A DNA stretch of 8,218 bases, from NCBI GenBank assembly GCA_016213125.1, contig JACRBR010000089.1, positions 1-8,218 of the forward strand, in the 5' to 3' direction. The number at the start of each line of letters is the position of its first letter. Position 1 is the stretch's first letter. This document shows, one piece after another, positions 1-5,846 of the stretch. Position numbers and translations under genes: made by a program. The DNA comes from Chloroflexota bacterium. GTDB taxonomy: Bacteria > Chloroflexota > Dehalococcoidia > DSTF01 > JACRBR01. The notes under the pieces were generated by a model, which worked only from the letters and a program-made list of their open reading frames with translations, was not told where the DNA came from and made no database searches.

Positions 1-584
1 ATGACCTGGGGGCCCTTGGCGGCCTTCTGGACCTCGATGACCATGACCTTAAGGCGCTGGGCGGCGCGGTAGTGCTCGGTGCGGGACTGCTCCGGGGGCG
101 GGAGGAGGGCCTCCGCGCGTCCGAGGTCGATGATGACGTTGCGGCCCTCGAGGCGCTGCACGACACCGGAGACGATGTCGCCTTCCTTGCCGGAGTACTC
201 GTCGTAGACGACCTCGCGCTCTGCCTCGCGCAGGCGCTGGAGCACGACCTGCTTTGCGGTCTGGGCGGCGATGCGGCCGGCGTTGGCGGGCGTGGCGTCG
301 AACATGATGAGCTCGCCCATCATGGCATCCGGCTTGATGCGCCGCGCCTCGTCGAGGGTCATCTCGATCTTTTCGTCCTCGATCTCCTCAACGACGGTCT
401 TCGCGGTGAAGACCTTGATGTTCCCGTCTTCGGGATGGATCTTCACGACGACGTTGGCCTGAGCCAGGTTGTCTTTCTTGTATGCGGAGGCCAGCGCCAT
501 CTCGACCGCCTCGAGGACGGTTTCCTTTGACAGGTTCTTTTCCGCCGCCAGTGCCGTGATTGCCGTGATGAATTCGCTCTTCAT
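1..584 (-). CDS. nusA: Transcription termination/antitermination factor NusA, N-terminal part (gene continues off the left edge)
   Basis: NusA binds RNA polymerase and modulates pausing, intrinsic termination and antitermination. The window holds 194 codons from the ATG at 584-582; the C-terminal part lies outside. Residues 1 to about 125 match the NusA N-terminal RNA-polymerase-binding domain: the start MKSEFITAITALAAEKNLSK, the VEMALASAYKKD helix, and the conserved GRIAAQTAKQVVLQRLREAE at about 103-122. From about residue 133 (GKEGDIVSGVVQRLEGRNV) the S1 RNA-binding domain begins; the KH domains would follow off-window. The start is supported by AAGGG at 598-594, 9 nt before the ATG. In many bacteria rimP lies just upstream of nusA. 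Here no rimP is seen: nusA has its own promoter and leader terminator and is divergent from an ABC exporter. Recognition of the family is secure; the absent neighbour is a direct observation. Confidence 0.96.
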   Translation of the reverse strand, partial: MKSEFITAITALAAEKNLSKETVLEAVEMALASAYKKDNLAQANVVVKIHPEDGNIKVFTAKTVVEEIEDEKIEMTLDEARRIKPDAMMGELIMFDATPANAGRIAAQTAKQVVLQRLREAEREVVYDEYSGKEGDIVSGVVQRLEGRNVIIDLGRAEALLPPPEQSRTEHYRAAQRLKVMVIEVQKAAKGPQV

Positions 585-605
585 TCCGCGAAACCCTTAA
601 CGAAC

Positions 606-628
606 AAAAAAGTGGGCGCGAGCCCACT
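606..628 (-). terminator. Intrinsic terminator in the nusA leader (probable attenuator)
   Basis: Read on the minus strand this is a perfect 7-bp stem (AGTGGGC at 628-622, GCCCACT at 617-611) with a 4-nt TCGC loop. It runs directly into TTTTTT (611-606), then G and TT. It lies between the inferred promoter (657-686) and the nusA Shine-Dalgarno (598-594). No gene lies between promoter and terminator that it could serve, so it most likely terminates a fraction of transcripts about 45 nt after initiation. On the plus strand the same hairpin lacks a following T-run, so the orientation is clear. Confidence 0.85.
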
Positions 629-641
629 CCCGTGCGAGAGT
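626..641 (-). promoter_or_regulatory. Alternative leader hairpin overlapping the terminator stem (possible antiterminator)
   Basis: In the minus-strand leader, ACTCTC (641-636) can pair with GGGAGT (631-626) around a GCAC loop, including one U-G wobble. Its last three bases (AGT, 628-626) are also the first three bases of the terminator stem, so the two hairpins compete for those bases. The overlap is short; a truncated 4-bp GGGC/GCCC terminator could still form. The switch is therefore only a possibility. Confidence 0.3.
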
Positions 642-656
642 ATCCAAGGTTGCTTC

Positions 657-686
657 AGTATAGGGCCATGGGCCGGAAGGTGACAA
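657..686 (-). promoter_or_regulatory. Sigma70-type promoter of nusA
   Basis: On the minus strand, TTGTCA (686-681) and TATACT (662-657) each match the -35 and -10 consensus at five of six positions, with an 18-bp spacer. Transcription would start near 650-651. This gives a leader of about 66 nt that contains the terminator hairpin and the Shine-Dalgarno of nusA. It is the best promoter match I see in the window. Confidence 0.75.
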
Positions 687-762
687 GCCCGGTTCGGCCG
701 CCAGCGGGACTCCCGGCGTAGGGAAATCACGTACCAGTACGGCCGCCGTGAAACCGCGAATG

Positions 763-779
763 GTTGCGTATTTCGCAAC
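763..779. promoter_or_regulatory. Inverted repeat upstream of the ABC exporter (candidate operator)
   Basis: GTTGCG (763-768) and CGCAAC (774-779) form a perfect 6-bp inverted repeat around TATTT. The right arm also begins a direct repeat, TTCGCAAC then TTCGCATC (772-787), and GCGAA at 756-760 is the inverse of TTCGC at 772-776. It lies in the divergent nusA/exporter gap, just upstream of the suggested exporter promoter, where a repressor or activator could bind. No regulator gene is in the window, so the role is inferred from symmetry and position only. Confidence 0.35.
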
Positions 780-791
780 TTCGCATCGCGC

Positions 792-819
792 TGTGCACGC
801 GTGGGGGCGCGGGTAGACT
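792..819 (+). promoter_or_regulatory. Possible promoter of the ABC exporter operon
   Basis: TAGACT (814-819) matches the -10 consensus at four of six positions; TGTGCA (792-797), 16 bp upstream, is a weak -35. A start near 826 would give a leader of about 23 nt that still contains the AAAGGA ribosome binding site of the ATPase gene. The match is modest and other start points in 585-848 are possible. Confidence 0.35.
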
Positions 820-848
820 GCGAGGCGACGCGAAGCGAAAGGAACTCC

Positions 849-1850
849 GTGCCCGCGATTCTTGCCGAAGGCCTTGCCAAGCATTTCAGCCCGGATATCA
901 AGGCCGTCGACGGCATCGCGCTGGACGTGCCGGAGGGTCAGATCTTCGGCTTCCTGGGCGCGAACGGGTCGGGGAAGACGACGACCGTCCGCATGCTGAC
1001 GACGCTGCTGCGCCCGACGGCCGGCCGGGCCGAGGTGTTGGGGCTGGACGTCACGCACCACGCGGGGGAGGTGCGGAGCCGGATCGGTGTGGCGCTGCAG
1101 GAGGCGGGGCTGGACGACATCCAGACGGGCCGCGAGCTGCTGGCGCTGTCCGCGCGGCTGTACCGGGTCGCGCCATCGGAGATCGCGGAGCGCGTGGCGC
1201 AACTCCTCCGCATCGTGGACCTGGAGGATGCGGCGGACCGGCGGCTGAAGACGTACTCGGGCGGCATGCAACGGCGGTTGGACCTGGCGGCCGCGCTGGT
1301 ACATCGGCCGAGCGTGGTGTTCCTGGACGAGCCGACGACTGGCCTCGACCCGATCAGCCGCGACTCGATCTGGCGCTACGTCGCCGAGCTGAACCGCAGC
1401 GAGGGGGTGACATTCTTCCTGACCACGCAGTACCTGGAGGAGGCTGACCGGCTGTGCCACGACGTGGCGATCATGGACTACGGCCGGATCGTCGCGCAGG
1501 GGTCGCCGGAGGAGCTGAAGGCGAGCATCGGGACGGACGTGGTGTCGCTGCGGATCGAGGGCGGGGCCGACGAGCTGGCGCGCGCGGAGCAGGCGGTGCG
1601 GCGCTTCGAGGGGATCGAAGACGTGCGCGTAGTCGATGATGGTGTGATCTGCTACGTGCGGGAGGGGAGTAGCGCCATCGCGAAGCTCGTGCTGCTGCTG
1701 GACGAGGCTTCGCTGAGGGCGAAGGAGGTCACGCTCGCGCGGCCTTCGCTGGACGACGTGTTCCTGAAGAAGACGGGGCATCACCTGGAGGCGGACGAGG
1801 CTGCGGCCGCGGCCGATGCGACGGGACGCGCACGCGGGAGGCGGCCGTGA
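849..1850 (+). CDS. ABC transporter ATP-binding protein, DrrA family
   Basis: This is the ATPase subunit of an ABC-2 exporter. It is a 333-residue protein with one nucleotide-binding domain: Walker A GANGSGKT (37-44), Q-loop Gln84, signature YSGGMQ (136-141), Walker B VVFLDEP (156-162) and D-loop GLDP (165-168). The switch position reads TTQYLEEAD, with Gln193 where most ABC proteins have His; this is characteristic of the DrrA (daunorubicin/doxorubicin resistance) family. A C-terminal extension of about 100 residues ending in PSLDDVFLKKTG is also typical of that family. I chose the GTG at 849 because AAAGGA lies 5 nt upstream and homology begins there; the in-frame GTG at 801 would add 16 residues with no family character. 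The permease gene overlaps by 4 nt, so the two are translationally coupled. The substrate cannot be told: drugs, lipids and glycolipids are all known for the family. Confidence 0.93.
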   Translation: MPAILAEGLAKHFSPDIKAVDGIALDVPEGQIFGFLGANGSGKTTTVRMLTTLLRPTAGRAEVLGLDVTHHAGEVRSRIGVALQEAGLDDIQTGRELLALSARLYRVAPSEIAERVAQLLRIVDLEDAADRRLKTYSGGMQRRLDLAAALVHRPSVVFLDEPTTGLDPISRDSIWRYVAELNRSEGVTFFLTTQYLEEADRLCHDVAIMDYGRIVAQGSPEELKASIGTDVVSLRIEGGADELARAEQAVRRFEGIEDVRVVDDGVICYVREGSSAIAKLVLLLDEASLRAKEVTLARPSLDDVFLKKTGHHLEADEAAAAADATGRARGRRP

Positions 1851-2611
1851 GACACGCCATCGGCGACACGTACTTCCTGATGATCAGGGCGCTTCGGGAG
1901 ACGGTCCGGCAGCCGGCGCTGGAGATCGGCAACGTCTTCATCCCGATCTTCTTCTTCGCAGTGACGGTGGGCGCGATCGGCAACTCGGCGGCGCGGGCGT
2001 TCGGGGTGGACAACTACACGGGGTTCCAGATGCCGATCGCGGTGCTGCAGGGGGTGGCGGGTGCGGCGGGGGTAGCGGGCATTGGCACGGTGACGGACAT
2101 CGAGCGGGGGTATTTCGACAAGCTGCTGCTGACGCCGGCGGCGCGGATCTCGTTGGCGATGGGGCGGCTGGCGGCGGACGGTGTGCGGATCTGCCTGCTG
2201 TCGGCGTTCATCCTGGTTGTGGGGATCGTGTTTGGATCGGGGTTGGAGTCGGGGCCGCTGGGGGCGGTGGTGCTGGTGGCGATGGCGGGATCGTTCGGGC
2301 TGGCGTACTCGGGCATCGGGATGGCGCTGGCGCTGAAGACGGGGAGCGCGCAGGCGGCGCAGCTGGGGTTCCTGATCTTCTTCCCGCTGCTGTTCCTGTC
2401 GCCCGCCTTTGCGCCGAAGGAGTTCTTCGCGCCGTGGCTGGAGTTCCTGGCGACGATCAACCCTGTGACGTACATCGTCGAGGGAATGCGGTCGCTGGTG
2501 CTGGAGGGGTGGGATGCGGCGGCGCTGGGGAAGGCGTTCGCCTCCATCGTGGCGATGGGAGCCTTCACGATGACGCTCGTGCTGCTGGGGTTGCGCAGCC
2601 GGACGGCGTAG
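1847..2611 (+). CDS. ABC-2 type transporter permease, DrrB family
   Basis: This is the membrane subunit partnering the ATPase encoded just upstream. It has 254 residues, normal for the family. Hydrophobic segments fall at about 26-45, 62-80, 112-130, 137-160, 171-189 and 229-249, giving the six-helix ABC-2 topology. The cytoplasmic segment ERGYFDKLLLTPAAR (86-100) corresponds to the conserved coupling region. The late motif PAFAPKEFFAPWLEFLATIN (186-205), followed by PVTYIVEGMR, is typical of DrrB permeases. The GTG start (1847) overlaps the ATPase stop as GTGA and is preceded by GGAGG at 5-nt spacing. The functional unit would be two ATPases plus two permeases in the cytoplasmic membrane. 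No terminator is evident after the stop, and lepA begins 48 nt later, so read-through into lepA is possible. Confidence 0.92.
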   Translation: MRHAIGDTYFLMIRALRETVRQPALEIGNVFIPIFFFAVTVGAIGNSAARAFGVDNYTGFQMPIAVLQGVAGAAGVAGIGTVTDIERGYFDKLLLTPAARISLAMGRLAADGVRICLLSAFILVVGIVFGSGLESGPLGAVVLVAMAGSFGLAYSGIGMALALKTGSAQAAQLGFLIFFPLLFLSPAFAPKEFFAPWLEFLATINPVTYIVEGMRSLVLEGWDAAALGKAFASIVAMGAFTMTLVLLGLRSRTA

Positions 2612-2644
2612 GCGGTCCCACTCACGGCTCGGCTTCGCTGCTGC

Positions 2645-2650
2645 TACTCT
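2645..2650 (+). promoter_or_regulatory. Possible -10 element for a short-leader or leaderless lepA transcript
   Basis: TACTCT lies 9 nt before the lepA ATG; it matches the -10 consensus only at its first two and last positions. If used, transcription would begin within a few bases of the ATG, which would fit the missing Shine-Dalgarno. No convincing -35 is present, so this is weak. Confidence 0.18.
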
Positions 2651-2659
2651 GTACGCCAG

Positions 2660-4495
2660 ATGGACCCATCACGAATACGCAACTTCTGCATCATCGCCCA
2701 CATCGACCACGGCAAATCCACACTCGCCGACCGCTTCCTGGAGATGACGGGCACTATCTCCCGGCGCGACATGTCCGAGCAGGTGCTGGACGACATGGAC
2801 CTGGAGCGGGAGAAGGGCGTCACCATCAAGGCGAAGGCCGTTCGCATGGCGTACACCGCCCGCGACGGCACGGCGTACGAGCTGAACCTGATCGACACGC
2901 CCGGCCACGTGGACTTCGGGTACGAGGTGTCGCGGGCGCTGGCGGCGTGCGAGGGGGCGCTGCTCGTGGTGGACGCGGCGCAGGGGATCCAGGCGCAGAC
3001 GCTGGCCAACGTGTACCTGGCGCTGGAGGCCGACCTGAAGCTGATCCCGGTGGTGAACAAGATCGACCTGCCTTCGGCCGAGCCCGAGCGCGTGGCGCAG
3101 GAGCTGGTCGATACGCTGGGCTTCTCGCCGGACGAGATCATGTTCGCATCGGCGAAAGAGGGCACGGGCGCACAGGAGTTGCTGGAAGCGATCGTGGAGC
3201 GCGTGCCGCCACCGAAGGGCGCGCCTGAGGCGCCGCTGCGGGCGCTGATCTTCGACAGCAAGTACGACGCGTACAAGGGCGTCATCGCCTACTGCCGGGT
3301 GATCGACGGGCGCGTCGACAACAAGCGGAAGCTGCGCCTGATGTCCACGGGCTTCACGGTCGAGCCGCTTGAGGTGGGGGTGTTCCGGCCCGGGCTGGAC
3401 CCTGTGGCGGAGCTGACGCTGGGAGAGGTGGGATACATTGCCACGGGCCTGAAGACGGTGAAGGACTGCCGCGTCGGCGACACCTTCACGGACGACGGCA
3501 AGCCCGCGGCCTCGGCGCTGGCGGGCTACCGTCCGGCGAAGCCCATGGTGTTCGCGGGGTTGTACCCGGCGCAGGGCAACGAGTACCCGCTGCTGCGGGA
3601 CGCGCTGGACAAGCTGCAGCTGACCGACGCCGCGCTGATCTACACGCCGGAGTCGTCGGGGGCACTGGGGTTCGGGTTCCGTTGCGGGTTCCTGGGGCTG
3701 TTCCACATGGAGATCGTGCAGGAGCGGCTGGAGCGCGAGTACGACCTGGACCTGCTGGCGACGGCGCCGAGCGTCGAGTACGAGGTCACGAAGACGAACG
3801 GCGAGGAGATCACCGTCGACAGCCCGGCGGAGCTGCCGCCGCCGCAGGAGATCGAGCAGATCCGCGAGCCGTGGATGAACATCAGCGTGGTCACCCCCGA
3901 TCGATACATCGGCGCCGTGATGGAGCTGGTGACGAGCAACCGCGGCGAGTTCAAGCGCATGGAGTACCTGCAGCACGGCGTGATCCAGGACGACGGGTCG
4001 AAAAAGGGGGAGGGACGCGTGCTGCTGGAATACCGCATCCCGCTGTCGCAGATCCTGGTGGACTTCTACGATGAGCTGAAGTCTCGCACGCAGGGGTACG
4101 CGAGCCTGGACTACAGCTTCAGCGAGAACCGGCCGGCGCCGCTGGTGAAGCTCGACATCCTGGTGAACGGGGAGCCCGTGGACGCGCTGTCGCTGATCAC
4201 ACACCGGGAGAACGCGTCGCACCAGGGGCGGCTGCTGGTCGAGAAGCTGCGGTCGCTTATCCCGCGGCAGATGTTCGACGTGCCGCTGCAGGCCGCGATC
4301 GGCGGGCGGATCGTCGCGCGCGAGACCATCCGGGCGATGCGGAAGAACGTGCTGGCGAAGTGCTACGGAGGCGACATCACGCGCAAGCGGAAGCTGCTGG
4401 AGAAGCAGAAGGAAGGCAAGCGGCGGATGAAGCGCGTGGGGAACGTCGAGATCCCGCAGGAGGCGTTCATGGCGGTGCTGCGGTTGGACAAGTAG
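2660..4495 (+). CDS. lepA: Elongation factor 4 (LepA), ribosome-associated GTPase
   Basis: This is a translational GTPase that acts on the ribosome (back-translocation or initiation fidelity have both been proposed). It is a complete protein of 611 residues, the family's normal length. GTPase motifs: G1 HIDHGKST (14-21), G2 around GVTIK (53-57), G3 DTPGH (79-83), G4 NKID (133-136). An EF-Tu-like domain 2 follows (about 200-285), then EF-G-like domains III and V (about 300-490). The LepA-specific C-terminal domain contains THRENASHQGRLLVEKLRSL and KCYGGDITRKRKLLEKQKEG. The start is fixed by the conserved IRNFCIIAHIDHGKST. No Shine-Dalgarno is visible in the 20 nt before the ATG. It follows the exporter genes by 48 nt on the same strand, and its stop faces the birA stop across only 7 bp. 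No residue looks abnormal. Confidence 0.98.
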   Translation: MDPSRIRNFCIIAHIDHGKSTLADRFLEMTGTISRRDMSEQVLDDMDLEREKGVTIKAKAVRMAYTARDGTAYELNLIDTPGHVDFGYEVSRALAACEGALLVVDAAQGIQAQTLANVYLALEADLKLIPVVNKIDLPSAEPERVAQELVDTLGFSPDEIMFASAKEGTGAQELLEAIVERVPPPKGAPEAPLRALIFDSKYDAYKGVIAYCRVIDGRVDNKRKLRLMSTGFTVEPLEVGVFRPGLDPVAELTLGEVGYIATGLKTVKDCRVGDTFTDDGKPAASALAGYRPAKPMVFAGLYPAQGNEYPLLRDALDKLQLTDAALIYTPESSGALGFGFRCGFLGLFHMEIVQERLEREYDLDLLATAPSVEYEVTKTNGEEITVDSPAELPPPQEIEQIREPWMNISVVTPDRYIGAVMELVTSNRGEFKRMEYLQHGVIQDDGSKKGEGRVLLEYRIPLSQILVDFYDELKSRTQGYASLDYSFSENRPAPLVKLDILVNGEPVDALSLITHRENASHQGRLLVEKLRSLIPRQMFDVPLQAAIGGRIVARETIRAMRKNVLAKCYGGDITRKRKLLEKQKEGKRRMKRVGNVEIPQEAFMAVLRLDK

Positions 4496-4502
4496 CGGCC
4501 AC

Positions 4503-5279
4503 CTAGGCCCGAAGCGTCACGTCACCGGCCTCGACTGGCACCAGCGCGCCTGCTGCTGTGCGGACGAGGAGGGCGCCGTCTTCGGCTACGTCTTCGGCTG
4601 TGCCGTCGGCTTCGCCACCGGGCCAGGAGGCGTGGACCTGCTGGCCGAGGGTGACGAGGCGCTGCTTCCAGCGATCGAGGGGGGAATCGCCCATCCTGGC
4701 GGCGGTGTATAGCTCCTCGAAACGGAGGAGGTACGCGGCGAGGAGCGCCTCGCGGTCGGCTTCGTGGCCGAGCTCGGTGCGGAGGCTGGTGGCGATGTCG
4801 CGGATCTCCTCGTGCTCGCGGGCGTCGAAGTTGACGTTGATGCCGGCGCCCACGAGCACCAGCGGGCGCCGCTCGTCGGTCAGGTCGGTCTCGATGAGGA
4901 TGCCGGCGAGCTACTTGCTGCCGACCTGCACGGCTTTGGGCCACTTGATGCCGGGGCGCAGAGCGCGGGCGTCCTCGACGGCGTGAACGACGGCGAGCGG
5001 CGCGATCATGGCGATGTCGCGGACGACGCTGTGCGGCGGACGCAGGACCAGCGTGGTCGCGAGGTTGACCCCGGGCGGCGTGATCCATGCCCGGCCCAGG
5101 CGTCCGCGGCCGGCCGTCTGCTCGTCGGCGGCGGCGACGGTGCCCTCGGCGGCGCCGTGCTGGGCGGCGTCGCGGGCGACGTCCATCGTCGAGCCGACGC
5201 TGGGCTCGAAGATGAAGTTGCGGCCGAAGGCCTTCGTCTTGAGCAGCGAGTGGAAGCGGGTGACATCAAAGGCGGTCAT
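4503..5279 (-). pseudogene. birA: Biotin-[acetyl-CoA-carboxylase] ligase, interrupted by an in-frame TAG
   Basis: Biotin-protein ligase makes biotinyl-AMP and transfers biotin to the carrier lysine of carboxylases. The frame runs 258 codons from the ATG at 5279 to the TAG at 4505-4503. It lacks the N-terminal DNA-binding domain, so it is the monofunctional type. Visible features are SVGSTMDVAR (27-36), the biotin/ATP loop GRGRLGRAW (57-65), GIKWP (110-114), then LAGILIE and GAGINVNF (from residue 124 on), and a C-terminal SH3-like domain. Codon 123, where the family has the Lys of RKLAG, is TAG (4913-4911). Nearby, the near-invariant Asn-Asp of KWPND are Lys115 and Ala116. No other stop or frameshift is seen in the 135 codons after the TAG. 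The start overlaps the DUF6285 stop (ATGA), so it is translationally coupled. It could be a young pseudogene, a sequence error, or a read-through gene. The family call is secure; the status is not. Confidence 0.85.
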
Positions 5280-5683
5280 GCGTCTGCGTCCAGCCACTTC
5301 GGGTTTGCGGCCTCGAGCTTTGCGTGCACGGTGTTGCGGACGTGCGCGAACACCAACTTCCGCCACTCGCCGTCCCCGTCCGGGGCATCGGCATCGCCGT
5401 TGCGGATACGTTCCGACAGTTCGGCGTTGCGGTCAGCGAGGGCGACCTTGAGGGCAGCAAGCGAACCGGGCAGCTCTGCGGGGCCAAGGAGCATGTCGAG
5501 GCCCGCCCACTCCTGTGCGAGCCGGGGCTCTTCGTGCTGCAGCTCCCGGCGCACGGTGCGGATGACGTTGGCCGCGACGCGGGCGTTGTACTGGCGGGAG
5601 CCCGTCAGGCCGGGCACGAGCTGCTCGTCGAAGAGCACCTCTACGGCGCGCAGGAGTTCGTCGACGGTCGGTCTGTCATGCAT
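5276..5683 (-). CDS. DUF6285 domain-containing protein (probable small partner of the upstream kinase)
   Basis: This is a 135-residue, mostly helical, charged protein with no signal peptide or membrane segment. It starts MHDRPTVDELLRAVEVLFDE and continues with SRQYNARVAANVIRTVRREL, the pattern I associate with the DUF6285 family. Members commonly sit beside aminoglycoside-phosphotransferase-like kinases and acyl-CoA dehydrogenases. Such a kinase is encoded 156 nt upstream here on the same strand. By position and size it resembles LvaB, the small protein needed with the kinase LvaA in levulinate catabolism; this parallel is inferred, not shown. The ATG at 5683 was taken because the conserved HDRP follows at once; the Shine-Dalgarno is poor. 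The stop overlaps the birA ATG, so the two are translated as a coupled pair. Confidence 0.75.
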   Translation of the reverse strand: MHDRPTVDELLRAVEVLFDEQLVPGLTGSRQYNARVAANVIRTVRRELQHEEPRLAQEWAGLDMLLGPAELPGSLAALKVALADRNAELSERIRNGDADAPDGDGEWRKLVFAHVRNTVHAKLEAANPKWLDADA

Positions 5684-5688
5684 ATTGG

Positions 5689-5701
5689 TAGCTTTCAGCT
5701 A
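5689..5701. repeat. Short hairpin just upstream of the DUF6285 start
   Basis: TAGCT and AGCTA form a 5-bp inverted repeat around three bases, 5 nt before the DUF6285 start codon on the minus strand. It could affect ribosome access, or simply be part of a dispersed-repeat sequence. The stem is short and no function is shown. Confidence 0.3.
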
Positions 5702-5772
5702 TCGGCTCTCTGGTGTCGCACGACGTTATCCGCGCTCAGCAGACGCAGCGCGCGTCCGGGCACGGTCATTGA

Positions 5773-5794
5773 GGACAGGTCTAAAGACCTGTCC
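5773..5794. repeat. Perfect palindrome in the kinase-DUF6285 gap (REP-like)
   Basis: GGACAGGTCT (5773-5782) is followed after AA by its exact reverse complement (5785-5794); allowing a minimal loop this is a 9-bp hairpin. The palindrome CCGTACGG follows immediately (5793-5800). There is no T-run on either side, so it is not a standard intrinsic terminator. The form is that of a REP-like dispersed intergenic element. It could also stabilise the 3' end of the kinase message. Confidence 0.6.
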
Positions 5795-5818
5795 GTACGG
5801 GACGGACTCAACGCGGCA

Positions 5819-5846
5819 CCGTCTCTCACTTCCCGCCTCTCACTTC
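5819..5846 (-). repeat. 14-bp tandem duplication across the kinase stop codon
   Basis: On the minus strand, GAAGTGAGAGGCGG (5846-5833) is followed directly by GAAGTGAGAGACGG (5832-5819), with one mismatch in 14. The first copy contains the last codon and the TGA stop of the kinase gene; the second lies downstream. It looks like a slippage duplication. It does not change the encoded protein because the stop lies in the first copy. Confidence 0.8.

Noticed and set aside
801..848. Upstream GTG start for the DrrA-like ATPase
   Set aside because: The 16 extra residues have no family similarity, and AAAGGA is correctly spaced only for the GTG at 849; the region is also the likely promoter and leader.
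640..850. tRNA or small RNA gene ahead of nusA (as metY precedes rimP-nusA in E. coli)
   Set aside because: I could not build a cloverleaf or T-arm on either strand; the region is explained by promoters and repeats.
597..1784. 395-codon minus-strand frame covering the nusA leader and the ABC ATPase
   Set aside because: It overlaps the leader terminator and a well-supported gene on the other strand; composition is typical of a shadow frame.
2669..4222. 517-codon open frame on the minus strand, antisense to lepA
   Set aside because: The sequence is Arg/Leu/His/Val/Gln-rich with no family resemblance and mirrors the conserved EF4 frame.
4503..4859. Separate gene for the C-terminal half of birA starting at the GTG at 4859
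   Set aside because: It would encode only part of the ligase fold, lacks a ribosome binding site, and is in the same frame as the upstream half; a single interrupted gene is the simpler reading.
5773..5794. CRISPR repeat or intrinsic terminator
   Set aside because: There is no array with spacers, and no T-run on either side of the palindrome.
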